Of a stretch of 64,000 nt of DNA, positions 20,450 to 29,685 are shown in pieces. The DNA lies in NCBI RefSeq assembly GCF_008638345.1, contig NZ_VTVA01000001.1, forward strand, positions 362,844 to 426,843, written 5' to 3'. Position 1 is the first letter of the stretch. The number at the start of each line of letters is the position of its first letter. The notes beneath the pieces are model-generated. The model was not told the DNA's origin, did not search any database, and saw only the letters and a program-made list of their open reading frames with translations. The stretch is from Pseudomonas saliphila (lineage in GTDB: Bacteria > Pseudomonadota > Gammaproteobacteria > Pseudomonadales > Pseudomonadaceae). The position numbers and the translations under genes are program-made.

Positions 20450-21076
20450 CTAACCTTCCCCCGCCGCAAACGCCTCCGCGATAGTCTGCGGCGCCGTGGG
20501 GCGTGAATACATGGTCTTCAGGTAGGCGCTCAGCCTTGGTGCGCTTTCGAGCATCTTCTCTTCGTTGGCCCAGTCCAGTGTGTAGGCGGCATTGAAGTCG
20601 GCCACGGTCAGGCGGTCGGCGACGATAAATTCCCGCTGCGCCATGTGGCGCTCCAGTACTGCCACCATTTCCAGGCACTCCTCCCGCGCTTTTTCCACGT
20701 CGCCAGGAGAACGCCGCTCTTCCGGATAGATAAAGGTCTGACGGGCGATGCGCCACAGCGGCTGCTCGATTTCCGTCACCAGGAAGAAAATCCATCGATA
20801 CATCTGGGCTCTGTCTTCCAGCGTCTGCGGAATGAACCCGGCCTCTGGATATTTTTCCGCCAGATAAAGCTGTATGGCAGACGACTCAGTCAACACCAGA
20901 CTGCCGTCAACCAGTACGGGGACCTTGGCGGCAGGGTTGAGCGCCAGAAAGTCCGGCTGTAAATGCTCACCTTTCATCAGGTCAATCGGGTGCGACTCGT
21001 ATTCCAGACCCAGCTCATTAAGCAACCAGGTAACGCGTAGCAGGCGGGTTGGGGGTGTGCCGTATAGTTTGATCAT
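20450..21076 (-). CDS. Glutathione S-transferase family protein
   Basis: A 208-aa GST: thioredoxin-like N-terminal domain (MIKLYGTPPTRLLRVTWLLN) with the cis-Pro and Ser motif KVPVLVDGSLVLTESSAI, then a helical C-terminal domain. The ATG at 21076 follows AGGAG. It lies downstream of the FAD dehydrogenase gene on the same strand (88 bases) and could be cotranscribed with it. Substrate unknown. Confidence 0.88.
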   Translation of the reverse strand: MIKLYGTPPTRLLRVTWLLNELGLEYESHPIDLMKGEHLQPDFLALNPAAKVPVLVDGSLVLTESSAIQLYLAEKYPEAGFIPQTLEDRAQMYRWIFFLVTEIEQPLWRIARQTFIYPEERRSPGDVEKAREECLEMVAVLERHMAQREFIVADRLTVADFNAAYTLDWANEEKMLESAPRLSAYLKTMYSRPTAPQTIAEAFAAGEG

Positions 21077-21164
21077 TTCAGGCTCCTGTCGATTTGCGGA
21101 ACGTTGTTTCTTTTCCTGATCTGGTCGAACCCGGGACCGTGAAATCGACACACCCTCCGAAACT

Positions 21165-22406
21165 CTAGAACCGATCCGCGCGAAATGGCGTCATGTCGAT
21201 TGGCGTTTGTTCGCCATCCATCATCTGCGCCAGCAGCTCTCCGGTCGCCGGTCCCAGGGTAAAGCCCTGGTGTCCATGCCCGAAGGCCAGCCATAGCCCG
21301 GGTTTGTCCGGGGCCGGACCGATCACCGGCTTCATGTCCGGCATGCAGGGCCGTGCGCCCTTCCAGGGCTCGGCGTCGCGTCTTTTGCCGAGCGGGAACA
21401 ATTCACGCGCGGCGCGTTCAGCGGCCGCGAGCTGCCGGTACTGGGGCGGTGAATCCAGATCCGCCAGCTCGGCCCCTGTCGTCAGGCGAATCCCGGCGCG
21501 CATCGGCTCGAGCAGAAAACCTTTCTCGGCATCCATTACCCAGTGGTTGAGGCTGGCGCCCTGCTCCGTCGAGTAATGCATGTGGTAGCCGCGTTTAACG
21601 AACAACGGCACATCAATACCGATATCCGAGAGCACCTTGCCTGACCAAGGCCCCATGGCGATCACCACCTGCTCTGCCTCGATCGGCCCTTCGCTGGTCA
21701 CCACCTGCCAATCAGCGCCCTCATGACGGATTTCCTCGACACTGGCCTGTACCAGGCGACCGCCCTGCTGTTCAAAATGTCGGGCATAGGCCTGCACCAG
21801 CGCACCCGGATCCGAGACCATCCACGGCTGGGTCCAGTGAATGGCGCCCACCAGCCCCTTGCCCAGATGCGGCTCCATGGCATACAGCCCGGCGGCGTCG
21901 AGCACGTCAAACTCCACGCCGAAACGCCCCTGATCAATACGCGCTTTTTCCAGCCGCTCATCCAGCGCCTTCTGGGTGCGATACAACTCCAGCCAGCCGC
22001 CCTTGCGTACCAGTTCGCCCGCACCGGCCGCCTCGATCATCGGCGCGTGCGCGTCCTGGCACCGCATGATCAGCGATGCCCATTCCTTGACGATGCGCTC
22101 GTAACGCGCCCCGCCCGAGTTGATCCAGTATTGGAACAGCGGGCCGGCTGCGTGCAGCATGCCGAAGGGCCGATAGCGAATATCCACCTCGTGGTTGGGC
22201 AAAACCCGCAACAGCGTACTGAAGTCACGTGGAAACGCATAAGGCCGCACGGCCTCGCGCTGGATGATACCGGCGTTACCAAAAGAGGTTTCACGACCCG
22301 GCTCACGACGATCGACCAGCGTCACGCTATGACCGCGACGCACCAGATGCCAGGCCACGGAAACGCCGATCATACCGGCGCCAAGAACGATGATGTTGCG
22401 AGACAT
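21165..22406 (-). CDS. FAD-dependent D-amino acid dehydrogenase-like oxidoreductase
   Basis: A 413-aa flavoprotein of the DAO/DadA family. The FAD-binding N-terminus is IIVLGAGMIGVSVAWHLVRR followed by VDRREPGRETSFGNAG; the C-terminal FAD loop is FGHGHQGFTLGPATG. Such enzymes oxidise D-amino acids or related amines and pass electrons to the respiratory chain. Substrate is not readable; DadX or other catabolic genes are not adjacent, so dadA is not assigned. The start ATG at 22406 has GAGAG upstream. Confidence 0.87.
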   Translation of the reverse strand: MSRNIIVLGAGMIGVSVAWHLVRRGHSVTLVDRREPGRETSFGNAGIIQREAVRPYAFPRDFSTLLRVLPNHEVDIRYRPFGMLHAAGPLFQYWINSGGARYERIVKEWASLIMRCQDAHAPMIEAAGAGELVRKGGWLELYRTQKALDERLEKARIDQGRFGVEFDVLDAAGLYAMEPHLGKGLVGAIHWTQPWMVSDPGALVQAYARHFEQQGGRLVQASVEEIRHEGADWQVVTSEGPIEAEQVVIAMGPWSGKVLSDIGIDVPLFVKRGYHMHYSTEQGASLNHWVMDAEKGFLLEPMRAGIRLTTGAELADLDSPPQYRQLAAAERAARELFPLGKRRDAEPWKGARPCMPDMKPVIGPAPDKPGLWLAFGHGHQGFTLGPATGELLAQMMDGEQTPIDMTPFRADRF

Positions 22407-22562
22407 AGGTTTCTCTCTGTCGTGTAGGGAAGCCATCAACAGGACTATCATGCGAGAGAGTCTAGCAAGCCTTCGCTGCCAGGGGGCATCATCGGATACC
22501 GCCCCATTGAGCCGCCTTCAATGGTGACCTAACATGAATCCAATGACACAACGGGAGTTACT

Positions 22563-23054
22563 GTGCCTTATTCCTGGGCGGATCGCTTTCTGTCACGACG
22601 CATGCTGTTCTGGTCGTTGCTGTATGTCGCTCTATGGGGGCTGCTTGCGGGCGGCAAGGGTTGGTATATAGGCATACCCTGTGCATTGGCCGCAGCCATG
22701 CTGGCCTGCTGGCTCGGCAACCCAGTCTGGACTTTCCGCCCGCGGGCGGTACCGGGTTTCCTGCTGTTTTTTCTCCGGGCGCTGGTGGCCGGCGGCTGGG
22801 ATGTCGCTCGCCGGGCAGTGCAACCGCGCATGCCATTGGACCCCGCCTGGGTCAGTTATCCACTCACAGCGCGCGACCCGCGCTCCCGCCTGCTGCTCGC
22901 CGCGGCGGTCAGCCTGCTGCCGGGTACGCTGGCCGGCGCCATTGAAGCAGATCATCTGGCACTGCATGTACTCGACCATACGCAGCCCTGGCTAGAGAGC
23001 GTGGCTCGCCTTGAGCAACAATTGATGCACGTGCTCGGCGAGGGCCCAGCATGA
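22563..23054 (+). CDS. mrpE: Mrp-type antiporter subunit E
   Basis: A 163-aa membrane protein of the MnhE/MrpE family, with N-terminal helices and FFLRALVAGGWDVARRAV plus a C-terminal soluble part. It starts with GTG at 22563 after GGGAG. It is the first gene of an eight-gene operon in which every gene overlaps the next, so the products are surely made together for one complex. Mrp complexes exchange Na+ or K+ for protons and support pH and salt tolerance. Confidence 0.9.
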   Translation: MPYSWADRFLSRRMLFWSLLYVALWGLLAGGKGWYIGIPCALAAAMLACWLGNPVWTFRPRAVPGFLLFFLRALVAGGWDVARRAVQPRMPLDPAWVSYPLTARDPRSRLLLAAAVSLLPGTLAGAIEADHLALHVLDHTQPWLESVARLEQQLMHVLGEGPA

Positions 23055-23305
23055 CGCTACTGGCGGTCATCCTGTTACTGAGCATCCTCGCCGGTCTGTG
23101 GCGGGTCCTCCACGGACCGACCCGCGCCGATCGTCTGCTGGCCATCCAGTTATTCGGCACCGCCGGTGCCGCGCTGCTCATGCTGATGGCCCACTCCCAG
23201 GCCCAGCCGGCACTGCTCGATGCGGCGCTGGTGTTGGCATTGCTGGCAGCGGTGGTGACCGCCGCCCTGGTGCAGCTGCTGCGGAGGCCGCCGAGTGATG
23301 ACTGA
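23051..23305 (+). CDS. mrpF: Mrp-type antiporter subunit F
   Basis: An 84-aa MnhF/MrpF protein with three membrane helices. LHGPTRADRLLAIQLFGTAG is the family signature loop, with the helix residues following. It overlaps mrpE by 4 bases and mrpG by 8-11 bases. Confidence 0.88.
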   Translation: MTLLAVILLLSILAGLWRVLHGPTRADRLLAIQLFGTAGAALLMLMAHSQAQPALLDAALVLALLAAVVTAALVQLLRRPPSDD

Positions 23306-23618
23306 TCTTTTGGCCTGGCTGAGCGGCATAGCGCTGGTGTTCGGCTGCTTCTTCTTCGTCGCCGGCACCCTCGGCTTGCTGCGCTTTCCCGACGTCTACA
23401 GTCGGCTGCACGCGGTGACCAAGGCCGACACCCTGGGCCTCGGCCTCGTGGTGCTCGGTCTCAGTCTGCGTGCCGAGAGCTGGCATGCGATCGCCATCAT
23501 GTTTGCGGTCTGGCTGTTGGTGATGGCCTCGAGCACCACCGCCTGCCAACTGCTGGCGCGCTACCAGCGCGAGCAGGATCGGAACCCCGAACAGGAGGAC
23601 GATGATGCTCTCCCTTGA
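23298..23618 (+). CDS. mrpG: Mrp-type antiporter subunit G
   Basis: A 106-aa MnhG/MrpG protein with three helices and the conserved segment GTLGLLRFPDVYSRLHAVTK. Either the ATG at 23298 or a GTG three bases earlier can start it; both lie inside the end of mrpF. It overlaps the next gene by 17 bases. Confidence 0.88.
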   Translation: MTDLLAWLSGIALVFGCFFFVAGTLGLLRFPDVYSRLHAVTKADTLGLGLVVLGLSLRAESWHAIAIMFAVWLLVMASSTTACQLLARYQREQDRNPEQEDDDALP

Positions 23619-24516
23619 GCTGCTGTTCGACATTACGTTGAGCGTACTGCTGCTGATTCTCGCCGGCACCGCTCTGCACGTGCGTCACCTGTATACCGGC
23701 ATAGTTCTGTTCGTCGCCTTCGGGCTGCTGCTGGCAATCACCTGGGCCCGGCTCGGTGCGCCGGATCTGGCGCTGGCCGAGGCGGCGATTGGCGCCGGCC
23801 TGACCGGCGTCCTGCTGCTGGCCGCCCTGGCGCGCATCGGGCCGGAGCCGCCACCGCGCAGACCACCCGCTCGAGCACTGTCTGCGGGAGTGCTTGGCGT
23901 GCTGGTGCTGATCCTGTTGATCCGCGCCGTACTGCCCCTGGAGCAGGGACCCCAGCCTCTGCCCGGGCTGGTCAGCGCCCATCTCGATACCAGTGGCGTC
24001 AGCCATCCGGTGACGGCGGTGCTACTCAACTTCCGCGCCTGGGACACACTGCTGGAACTGGTGGTTTTGCTGCTGGCTGTGCTCGGCGTGCGCCAGCTGC
24101 AACCGGCGGGGTATAAACAGGCGCACGCCTGGACCCTGCTGCGCGCCTGGAGTCGGATTCTCGCGCCGTTGAGCGTGATCATCGCCGGCTACCTGTTATG
24201 GCGCGGCAGCCACGCGCCCGGCGGAGCCTTTCAGGCTGGCGCGCTGCTGGCTGCTGGAATAGTGCTGCTGCGTCTTGCCGGGCTGCTGCCGGTATTGCGC
24301 TGGGATGACTGGCCGATGCGCGCGCTGGTGCTGATGGGCATCGTGGTGTTTCTCGGAATCGCCGCGGCGGGCGCCTGGCTCGGCAGTGGCTGGCTGAACT
24401 ATCCGCCGCAGTGGTCCGGCAACCTGATCCTCTTGATTGAGGTCGCCGCCACCCTGTCGATTGCCGCCAGTCTGAGCCTGCTGGTCATCGGTGAGCGCGA
24501 GGAGCTGGGCACATGA
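23602..24516 (+). CDS. Fusion of MbhD/MbhE-like (DUF4040) segment with MrpB
   Basis: A 304-aa membrane protein combining two modules. Residues about 1-80 match the DUF4040/MbhD part usually found at the C-terminus of MrpA (TWARLGAPDLALAEAAIGAG). Residues about 130-160 match the MbhE-like segment (SHPVTAVLLNFRAWDTLLE). Residues about 175-300 are an MnhB domain (WRGSHAPGGAFQAGALLAAG). The complete MrpA is missing, so this fusion carries its C-terminal pieces. AGGAGG sits 3 or 6 bases before two successive ATG codons (23602, 23605); the second is better spaced. Confidence 0.85.
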   Translation: MMLSLELLFDITLSVLLLILAGTALHVRHLYTGIVLFVAFGLLLAITWARLGAPDLALAEAAIGAGLTGVLLLAALARIGPEPPPRRPPARALSAGVLGVLVLILLIRAVLPLEQGPQPLPGLVSAHLDTSGVSHPVTAVLLNFRAWDTLLELVVLLLAVLGVRQLQPAGYKQAHAWTLLRAWSRILAPLSVIIAGYLLWRGSHAPGGAFQAGALLAAGIVLLRLAGLLPVLRWDDWPMRALVLMGIVVFLGIAAAGAWLGSGWLNYPPQWSGNLILLIEVAATLSIAASLSLLVIGEREELGT

Positions 24517-24815
24517 GCAGCACGCTGATCTTTCTCTGTGCAGGCAGCGTCCTCTGGTTGATGGGGTTGCACGGGCTGGCACGCCTGCACCACCCCATAC
24601 GCCGCATCATGGCGATCAACATCATGGGCAGTGGCACCTTCATGGTCATGATCGCGCTTGCCAACCGCGGCGAACACAGCGACCCGGTATTACATGCGCT
24701 GGTAGTGACCGGACTGGTGGTGGCAGTCAGTGCCACCGCCTTCGCGCTGCGTCTGGCGGTGGCAATCAGTGCGCACAAGTCGGGTAAGCAGCAGGCGCCG
24801 GAGCCAAACGAATGA
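24513..24815 (+). CDS. mrpC: Mrp-type antiporter subunit C (NuoK-like)
   Basis: A 100-aa MnhC/MrpC protein with three helices, related to NuoK of complex I. RRIMAINIMGSGTFMVMIAL and LVVTGLVVAVSATAFALRL match the family, including the short loop between helices 2 and 3. It overlaps both neighbours by 4 bases. Confidence 0.88.
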   Translation: MSSTLIFLCAGSVLWLMGLHGLARLHHPIRRIMAINIMGSGTFMVMIALANRGEHSDPVLHALVVTGLVVAVSATAFALRLAVAISAHKSGKQQAPEPNE

Positions 24816-26236
24816 CCCTGGCGTTGGCAAGTCTGCTGATCCCGCTGGCCACGGCGTTACTCTTGCTTTTCCTGCGCTCGCGAGCCGGCGCCTGGGTGAT
24901 CATCGCCAGCCTGCTCAGCCTGATTGTCGCCGGTCTGGCGCTGGCCGAGGTGGTCGCACACGGTACCCAGACCCTGGCCATCGGCGGCTGGGACACGCCG
25001 CTGGGCATTCGGTTTGAACTGAACCTGCTGAGCGCCCTGCTGTTGACCTTCACCGCACTGGTTCATCTGCTGGTGGCGGTATATGCCGAGCGCAGCCGCC
25101 ATAGCCAGACCCGCGACACCGATTACTGGCCGCTGTCATGTCTGTTGCACGGCAGCCTCGCCGCGCTGTGGCTGTCCCGCGATCTGTTCAACTGGTACGT
25201 CACCCTGGAGCTGCTCGGGCTGGTGGCGGTCGCCATGATCATCATCTCCGGGCCCAAGGCCTACGGGCCGGCGCTGCGTTATCTGCTGCTGTCCCTCGCC
25301 GCGTCGCTTTGCTACCTGCTCGGCGTCGCGCTGCTCTACGGCCGGTACGGCGTACTCGACATTGACCTGCTGGCGACCATGATCGACGCCAATCACACAA
25401 CGCGCCTGGCGCTGCTGTTGATGACTCTCGGACTGATGCTCAAGGCCGCGCTCTGGCCCCTGCATCTATGGCTACCCGCCGCCCATGCGAGTGCGCCAAC
25501 AGCGGTGAGCGCGCTCCTGTCAGCCCTGGTGGTCAAGGGTCCGCTGTTCATTCTCTGGATGCTGTGGAGCCGGATGGCGCCGGTCGAGGTGGCGCAACCG
25601 GCGGGGTTGCTGTTTGCCCTGGCGGGCATCGTCGCGCTGCTGGCTGGCGGCTGGGCGGCGCTGCGTACGCCGTTCCTGAAAACCCTGGTCGCCTATTCCA
25701 CCGTCGCCCAGCTGGGTTACGCGCTGCTCGCCCTGGGATTGTTATTGCGCTGGCAACAGACCGAGCTGTCCGCGGCGCTGTGGCTGTTCGTGCTGGCCCA
25801 CGGGCTGGCCAAGGTATCGATGTTCCTCGCCGCCGGGGAAATGCAGGCCACCCTCGGCAGCAAACGGGTCTCCTCGCTCAAGGGCGCCACACAGACCATG
25901 CCGATCGCCATGTTCGCCTTCGCCGTGGCCGGTGGCAGCCTGATCGGTCTGCCGCCCAGCGGCGGTTTCGTCGCCAAATGGGTGCTGCTGCAACCGCTGC
26001 TGGCGGACCCCGTGCACTGGCCCTGGGCACTGGGCGTACTGCTTGGCACCCTGGCCAGCGCCGCCTATGTCTTTCGGGTAGTTGCCCTGGCCTTCGACAG
26101 GGCCGATCCGAATCCGCCCAACTATAACCCCGACGCCTTCGCCCAATGGTTGGCGTTGCTGCCGGCGCTGGTGGTCTGGGGCATGGCGCTGTACAGCGAG
26201 CCGCTGATCCTCTGGCTGACGGAGGTGAACCGATGA
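24812..26236 (+). CDS. mrpD: Mrp-type antiporter subunit D, first copy
   Basis: A 474-aa proton-conducting membrane transporter (NuoM/NuoN-like, about 14 helices). The TM5 glutamate is present in YVTLELLGLVAVA (about Glu133) and the TM7 lysine in MLKAALWPLHLWLPAAH. It is one of three such subunits in tandem; it overlaps the next gene by 4 bases. It should form one of the proton pathways of the complex. Confidence 0.88.
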   Translation: MTLALASLLIPLATALLLLFLRSRAGAWVIIASLLSLIVAGLALAEVVAHGTQTLAIGGWDTPLGIRFELNLLSALLLTFTALVHLLVAVYAERSRHSQTRDTDYWPLSCLLHGSLAALWLSRDLFNWYVTLELLGLVAVAMIIISGPKAYGPALRYLLLSLAASLCYLLGVALLYGRYGVLDIDLLATMIDANHTTRLALLLMTLGLMLKAALWPLHLWLPAAHASAPTAVSALLSALVVKGPLFILWMLWSRMAPVEVAQPAGLLFALAGIVALLAGGWAALRTPFLKTLVAYSTVAQLGYALLALGLLLRWQQTELSAALWLFVLAHGLAKVSMFLAAGEMQATLGSKRVSSLKGATQTMPIAMFAFAVAGGSLIGLPPSGGFVAKWVLLQPLLADPVHWPWALGVLLGTLASAAYVFRVVALAFDRADPNPPNYNPDAFAQWLALLPALVVWGMALYSEPLILWLTEVNR

Positions 26237-27750
26237 TCACCAGTTGGTCCAGCCTGCTGCCCCTGCTCATCGTGCTCAGCTCGCTGGTGCCCGGCCTGCT
26301 GATATTCACCCTGCGTGAGGACCAGAACAGGTTGCGCGTGCTGCTCAACATGACCGGCGTGTTACTCAAGCTGGCGCTGGTCGGGCTGATGCTCTGGGGC
26401 GTCGACCGTGGGCTGGAGTTTCGTTTTGCCGTGCCTTTCCTGCCTGGCGGCGGCCTGGTCTTGCAGGGCGATGCGCTGTCTCTGCAATTCGTCAGCCTGT
26501 CGTCGGTGCTATGGCTGGCGACCACCATCTATGCCATCGGCTACCTGGAGGACTCGCCGCTGCGCTCGCGCTTCTTCGGGTATTTCAGCCTGTGCGTCAG
26601 CGCCACTGTCGGCGTAGCGCTGGCCGGGAATCTGGTGACCTTTCTACTGTTCTACGAATTGCTGACGCTGACTACCTTCCCGCTGGTGGTGCACCGCGGC
26701 ACCCCGCAAGCATTGCGGGCCGGACGTGTCTATCTGACCTATACCCTGGGCGGCGGCGCCCTGTTATTGATGGGCGTGGCCTTGCTGCACAGCCTGACCG
26801 GCAGTCCGGATTTCGTTACCGGCGGCTACCTGCAACCCATGCTGGAAGCACACAGCACCAGCCTGATTGTCGCCTTTGCACTGATGATCGCCGGGCTCGG
26901 CGTCAAGGCGGCGTTACTGCCGCTGCATGGCTGGCTACCGCAGGCGATGATCGCGCCCGCACCGGTCAGCGCCTTGTTGCACGCGGTGGCGGTGGTCAAG
27001 GCCGGCGCCTTCGGCATCGTGCGGGTGGTATATGACGTCTACGGCGTGGAACCGGTGCAGGCACTGGGGTTGAACGTGCCGCTGCTGGCGCTGACGGCGG
27101 CCACCATCATCTACGGATCGCTCAAGGCCCTGCAGCAGCAGGAGCTGAAAAAACGCCTGGCCTACTCCACCATCAGCCAGGTGTCCTACATCACCATGGG
27201 GGTCGCGTTGATGGGACCAATTGCCGGTGTCGGTGCCCTGGCGCACCTGGTACATCAGGGCCTGATGAAGGTCACGCTGTTCTATTGCGCAGGCATCTTC
27301 GCCGAGACCCTGGGCGTGCACCGGATCCGGGAGATGGACGGCATTGGCCGGCGCATGCCCTTGACTATGGCCGCCTTCACCCTCTGCGCCTTGGGCATGA
27401 TTGGTGTGCCGCCGACTGCCGGCTTTATCAGCAAGTGGTATCTCGGTCTGGGCGCGCTGGAAGCTGGCTGGGACATCGCACTGCTGGTGCTGGTCATATC
27501 CGGTCTGTTGAATGCCGCCTACTTCCTGCCGCTGATCTACCGCGGCTGGTTTGCCCGCCCTCCGGCCGAATGGCCCGAGGAACGCTCGCTTGGCACCGGC
27601 CGCCCCGGCCTGGGCGAGACGCACTGGATGCTGCTGGTCCCGGTATTATTCACCGCGCTGCTGGCATTACTCGCCGGCATATTGGCCGGCACCGGCTTCA
27701 GCCCGCTGAGCTGGAGTGAGCTGATCATCAACCGCGAGTTCAACCTGTGA
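26233..27750 (+). CDS. Mrp-type antiporter subunit D, second copy
   Basis: A 505-aa NuoM/MrpD-like subunit. Key charged residues are intact: TM5 Glu in LLFYELLTLTTFPLV (about residue 142), TM7 Lys in GVKAALLPLHGWLPQ, and Lys/His positions later in MKVTLFYCAG. The ATG at 26233 follows GGAGGTGAACC and overlaps the previous stop; the longer upstream frame is a read-back into the preceding gene. It may also be called an MrpA-N-terminal-like or hydrogenase-4-type subunit. Confidence 0.87.
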   Translation: MITSWSSLLPLLIVLSSLVPGLLIFTLREDQNRLRVLLNMTGVLLKLALVGLMLWGVDRGLEFRFAVPFLPGGGLVLQGDALSLQFVSLSSVLWLATTIYAIGYLEDSPLRSRFFGYFSLCVSATVGVALAGNLVTFLLFYELLTLTTFPLVVHRGTPQALRAGRVYLTYTLGGGALLLMGVALLHSLTGSPDFVTGGYLQPMLEAHSTSLIVAFALMIAGLGVKAALLPLHGWLPQAMIAPAPVSALLHAVAVVKAGAFGIVRVVYDVYGVEPVQALGLNVPLLALTAATIIYGSLKALQQQELKKRLAYSTISQVSYITMGVALMGPIAGVGALAHLVHQGLMKVTLFYCAGIFAETLGVHRIREMDGIGRRMPLTMAAFTLCALGMIGVPPTAGFISKWYLGLGALEAGWDIALLVLVISGLLNAAYFLPLIYRGWFARPPAEWPEERSLGTGRPGLGETHWMLLVPVLFTALLALLAGILAGTGFSPLSWSELIINREFNL

Positions 27751-29402
27751 GCCCGCTGCTGTGGCTACTGGTGCCAGGCGCGCCGCTCATCGCCGCGCTG
27801 CTGGTATGGCGCCAGCCACGCCAGGCCGGCAGCTGGCTCTGGTTAAGCTGCCTGCCGGCTTTGCTGTTCAGCCTCTGGCCGCCGCAGGCACTGGCGATCT
27901 CGACCCTCTGGCCGGGGGCCGAATGGGCGCTGGATGATCAGCTCGGCCGCGCCTGGCTCGGCTTCACCGCCCTGCTCTGGGCTTGCTCGACCCGCTTTGC
28001 AGTGGGCGATCTGAGGGACGACAACCACCGGCAGCGATTCTGGATCTTTTGGCTGCTGTCGCTGGCCGGCAACCTGCAGCTGGTCATCGCTCAGGATGCA
28101 GGCAGCTTCTATGTCGGCTTTACCCTCATGAGTCTGTCTGCCTACGGCCTGGTCGTTCACCTGCGCGGCCCAGCCCCGCGCCAGGCCGGGAGGCTTTACC
28201 TGCAACTGGCGGTGCTCGGCGAGATGCTGCTCTATGCCGGCATAATGCTGCGTATTCACGAGGCCGATGGTGCGTTGGATCTGAATGCCTGGCAAAACGC
28301 GCCGACCAGCACCCTGACCGCCACGCTATTGCTGGTCGGTTTTGGTCTCAAGGCTGGCTTCTGGCCGCTGCATGTCTGGTTGCCGCTGGCCCACCCGGCC
28401 GCGCCCGCCGCAGCCAGTGCAGTGCTCTCAGGGGCAATGCTCAAGGCAGGCATCCTCGGCCTGTGGCGCTTCCTGCCAACTGAGGATCCGCTACTACAAG
28501 GCTGGGCTCCCGTTTTGCTGGCGATCGGCGCATTCAGCGCGTTTTACGGCGTGCTGCTCGGATTGCTGCAAACACGAACCAAAACCGTGCTGGCCTATTC
28601 ATCGGTCAGCCAGATGGGCTATCTGCTGGCCATACTCGCGCTGGCCTGGCAGCAACCGGAATACCGAACCGCGGCGGCCACCTTGCTCGCCATTTACGGC
28701 GTGCATCACGGCCTGGCCAAGGGCGCGCTGTTCATGGGCGCCGGACTCAGTGCCCATAACCGGCTAGGACCGGTGCATTGGCTACTGATGGCGGTGCCCG
28801 CGCTGGCCCTGGCCGGACTGCCGCTGACCAGCGGCGCGGCGGTCAAGGCGCTGCTCAAGGACGGCGTCGATGCCAGCGCCGTGGCGGATTGGATGCCGCT
28901 ACTCACCGCCGGTTCGCTCGGCACCACCTTGCTGGTACTGCGTGCCCTGTGGCTGATGCGCGCAAGTCAGCAGCAGAACGAATCGCTACCGCCAGCGCCC
29001 GCCGGCCAAATGCTTCCCTGGGCACTGCTCTGCCTGATGCCGATCACCTTGCCGTGGCTATGGCCGCCACTGCGCGGCGCCATGCTCGATAGCCTGCCGC
29101 TGTACGCCATCTGGGCGTCGCTATGGCCGGTACTGGCCGCCACCGCCCTCGCCGCTCTGATACTCAAGATCGGCTGGCAGATCCCCCCGACGCTGACCCG
29201 CCTACCGAATCCGGCACTGATCGCTTCGCTACGCCTGAAACGCCTGCTGCAACGCCCGCCTCTACCGCCCACCGAACCCCATGTGGACAGCGACCGGTGG
29301 CGTCGCTATGAGCGCCAGTGGAATCGCCTGTGGCAACCCGGCACCGTCGCCCTCAGCGCCTGGATCATTGGCGTGCTGCTGATGCTGGGTTGGCTGTGGT
29401 GA
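27747..29402 (+). CDS. Mrp-type antiporter subunit D, third copy with altered TM5
   Basis: A 551-aa NuoM/MrpD-like membrane protein with a longer C-terminus than its two paralogues. The TM7 Lys is kept (GLKAGFWPLHVWLPLAHP), as is FMGAGLSAHNR, but the usual TM5 Glu is replaced by Thr (FYVGFTLMSLSAYGLV, about residue 126). This may make it a structural or unusual ion-conducting subunit. It closes the operon; a 16-base palindrome follows at 29430-29445. Confidence 0.83.
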   Translation: MSPLLWLLVPGAPLIAALLVWRQPRQAGSWLWLSCLPALLFSLWPPQALAISTLWPGAEWALDDQLGRAWLGFTALLWACSTRFAVGDLRDDNHRQRFWIFWLLSLAGNLQLVIAQDAGSFYVGFTLMSLSAYGLVVHLRGPAPRQAGRLYLQLAVLGEMLLYAGIMLRIHEADGALDLNAWQNAPTSTLTATLLLVGFGLKAGFWPLHVWLPLAHPAAPAAASAVLSGAMLKAGILGLWRFLPTEDPLLQGWAPVLLAIGAFSAFYGVLLGLLQTRTKTVLAYSSVSQMGYLLAILALAWQQPEYRTAAATLLAIYGVHHGLAKGALFMGAGLSAHNRLGPVHWLLMAVPALALAGLPLTSGAAVKALLKDGVDASAVADWMPLLTAGSLGTTLLVLRALWLMRASQQQNESLPPAPAGQMLPWALLCLMPITLPWLWPPLRGAMLDSLPLYAIWASLWPVLAATALAALILKIGWQIPPTLTRLPNPALIASLRLKRLLQRPPLPPTEPHVDSDRWRRYERQWNRLWQPGTVALSAWIIGVLLMLGWLW

Positions 29403-29429
29403 CCTTGCGAAGGCTGATGAAACAGCCTA

Positions 29430-29445
29430 AACGGCTCGAGCCGTT
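29430..29445. terminator. Palindrome after the Mrp-like operon
   Basis: AACGGCTCGAGCCGTT is a perfect 16-base palindrome 28 bases after the last operon stop. No loop or T-run is present, so a terminator role is only possible. Confidence 0.3.
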
Positions 29446-29457
29446 AATCGTGACTTG

Positions 29458-29685
29458 CTACTGAAATTTGCGTGTATAAGCGTCCCAAACGTTAACGGAT
29501 ATGAAACCGCTGAGCCCTTTCCCCGAGCGCGCGAGACGATGCATCGTCGCAATGGCGGAAGCGCCAGCGCTGTCGTCGGTGTACTCGTATTTCCAACCGT
29601 TGTTGAATTGCACAACTATGGCCCCTGGTGAGAGCTCGTAGGCAAGCACACCTGAATTTCCACTCAGATTTTTATAGCGGTTCAT
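29458..29685 (-). CDS. Small KTSC-like conserved protein
   Basis: A 75-aa protein starting MNRYKNLSGNSGVLAYELSP with VQFNNGWKYEYTDDSAGASA and a Gly-rich end GLSGFISVNVW. It resembles small stand-alone proteins of the KTSC type found across bacteria; function unknown. The ATG at 29685 has GGGGAGA at good spacing, which decides against the longer frame upstream. Confidence 0.6.
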   Translation of the reverse strand: MNRYKNLSGNSGVLAYELSPGAIVVQFNNGWKYEYTDDSAGASAIATMHRLARSGKGLSGFISVNVWDAYTRKFQ

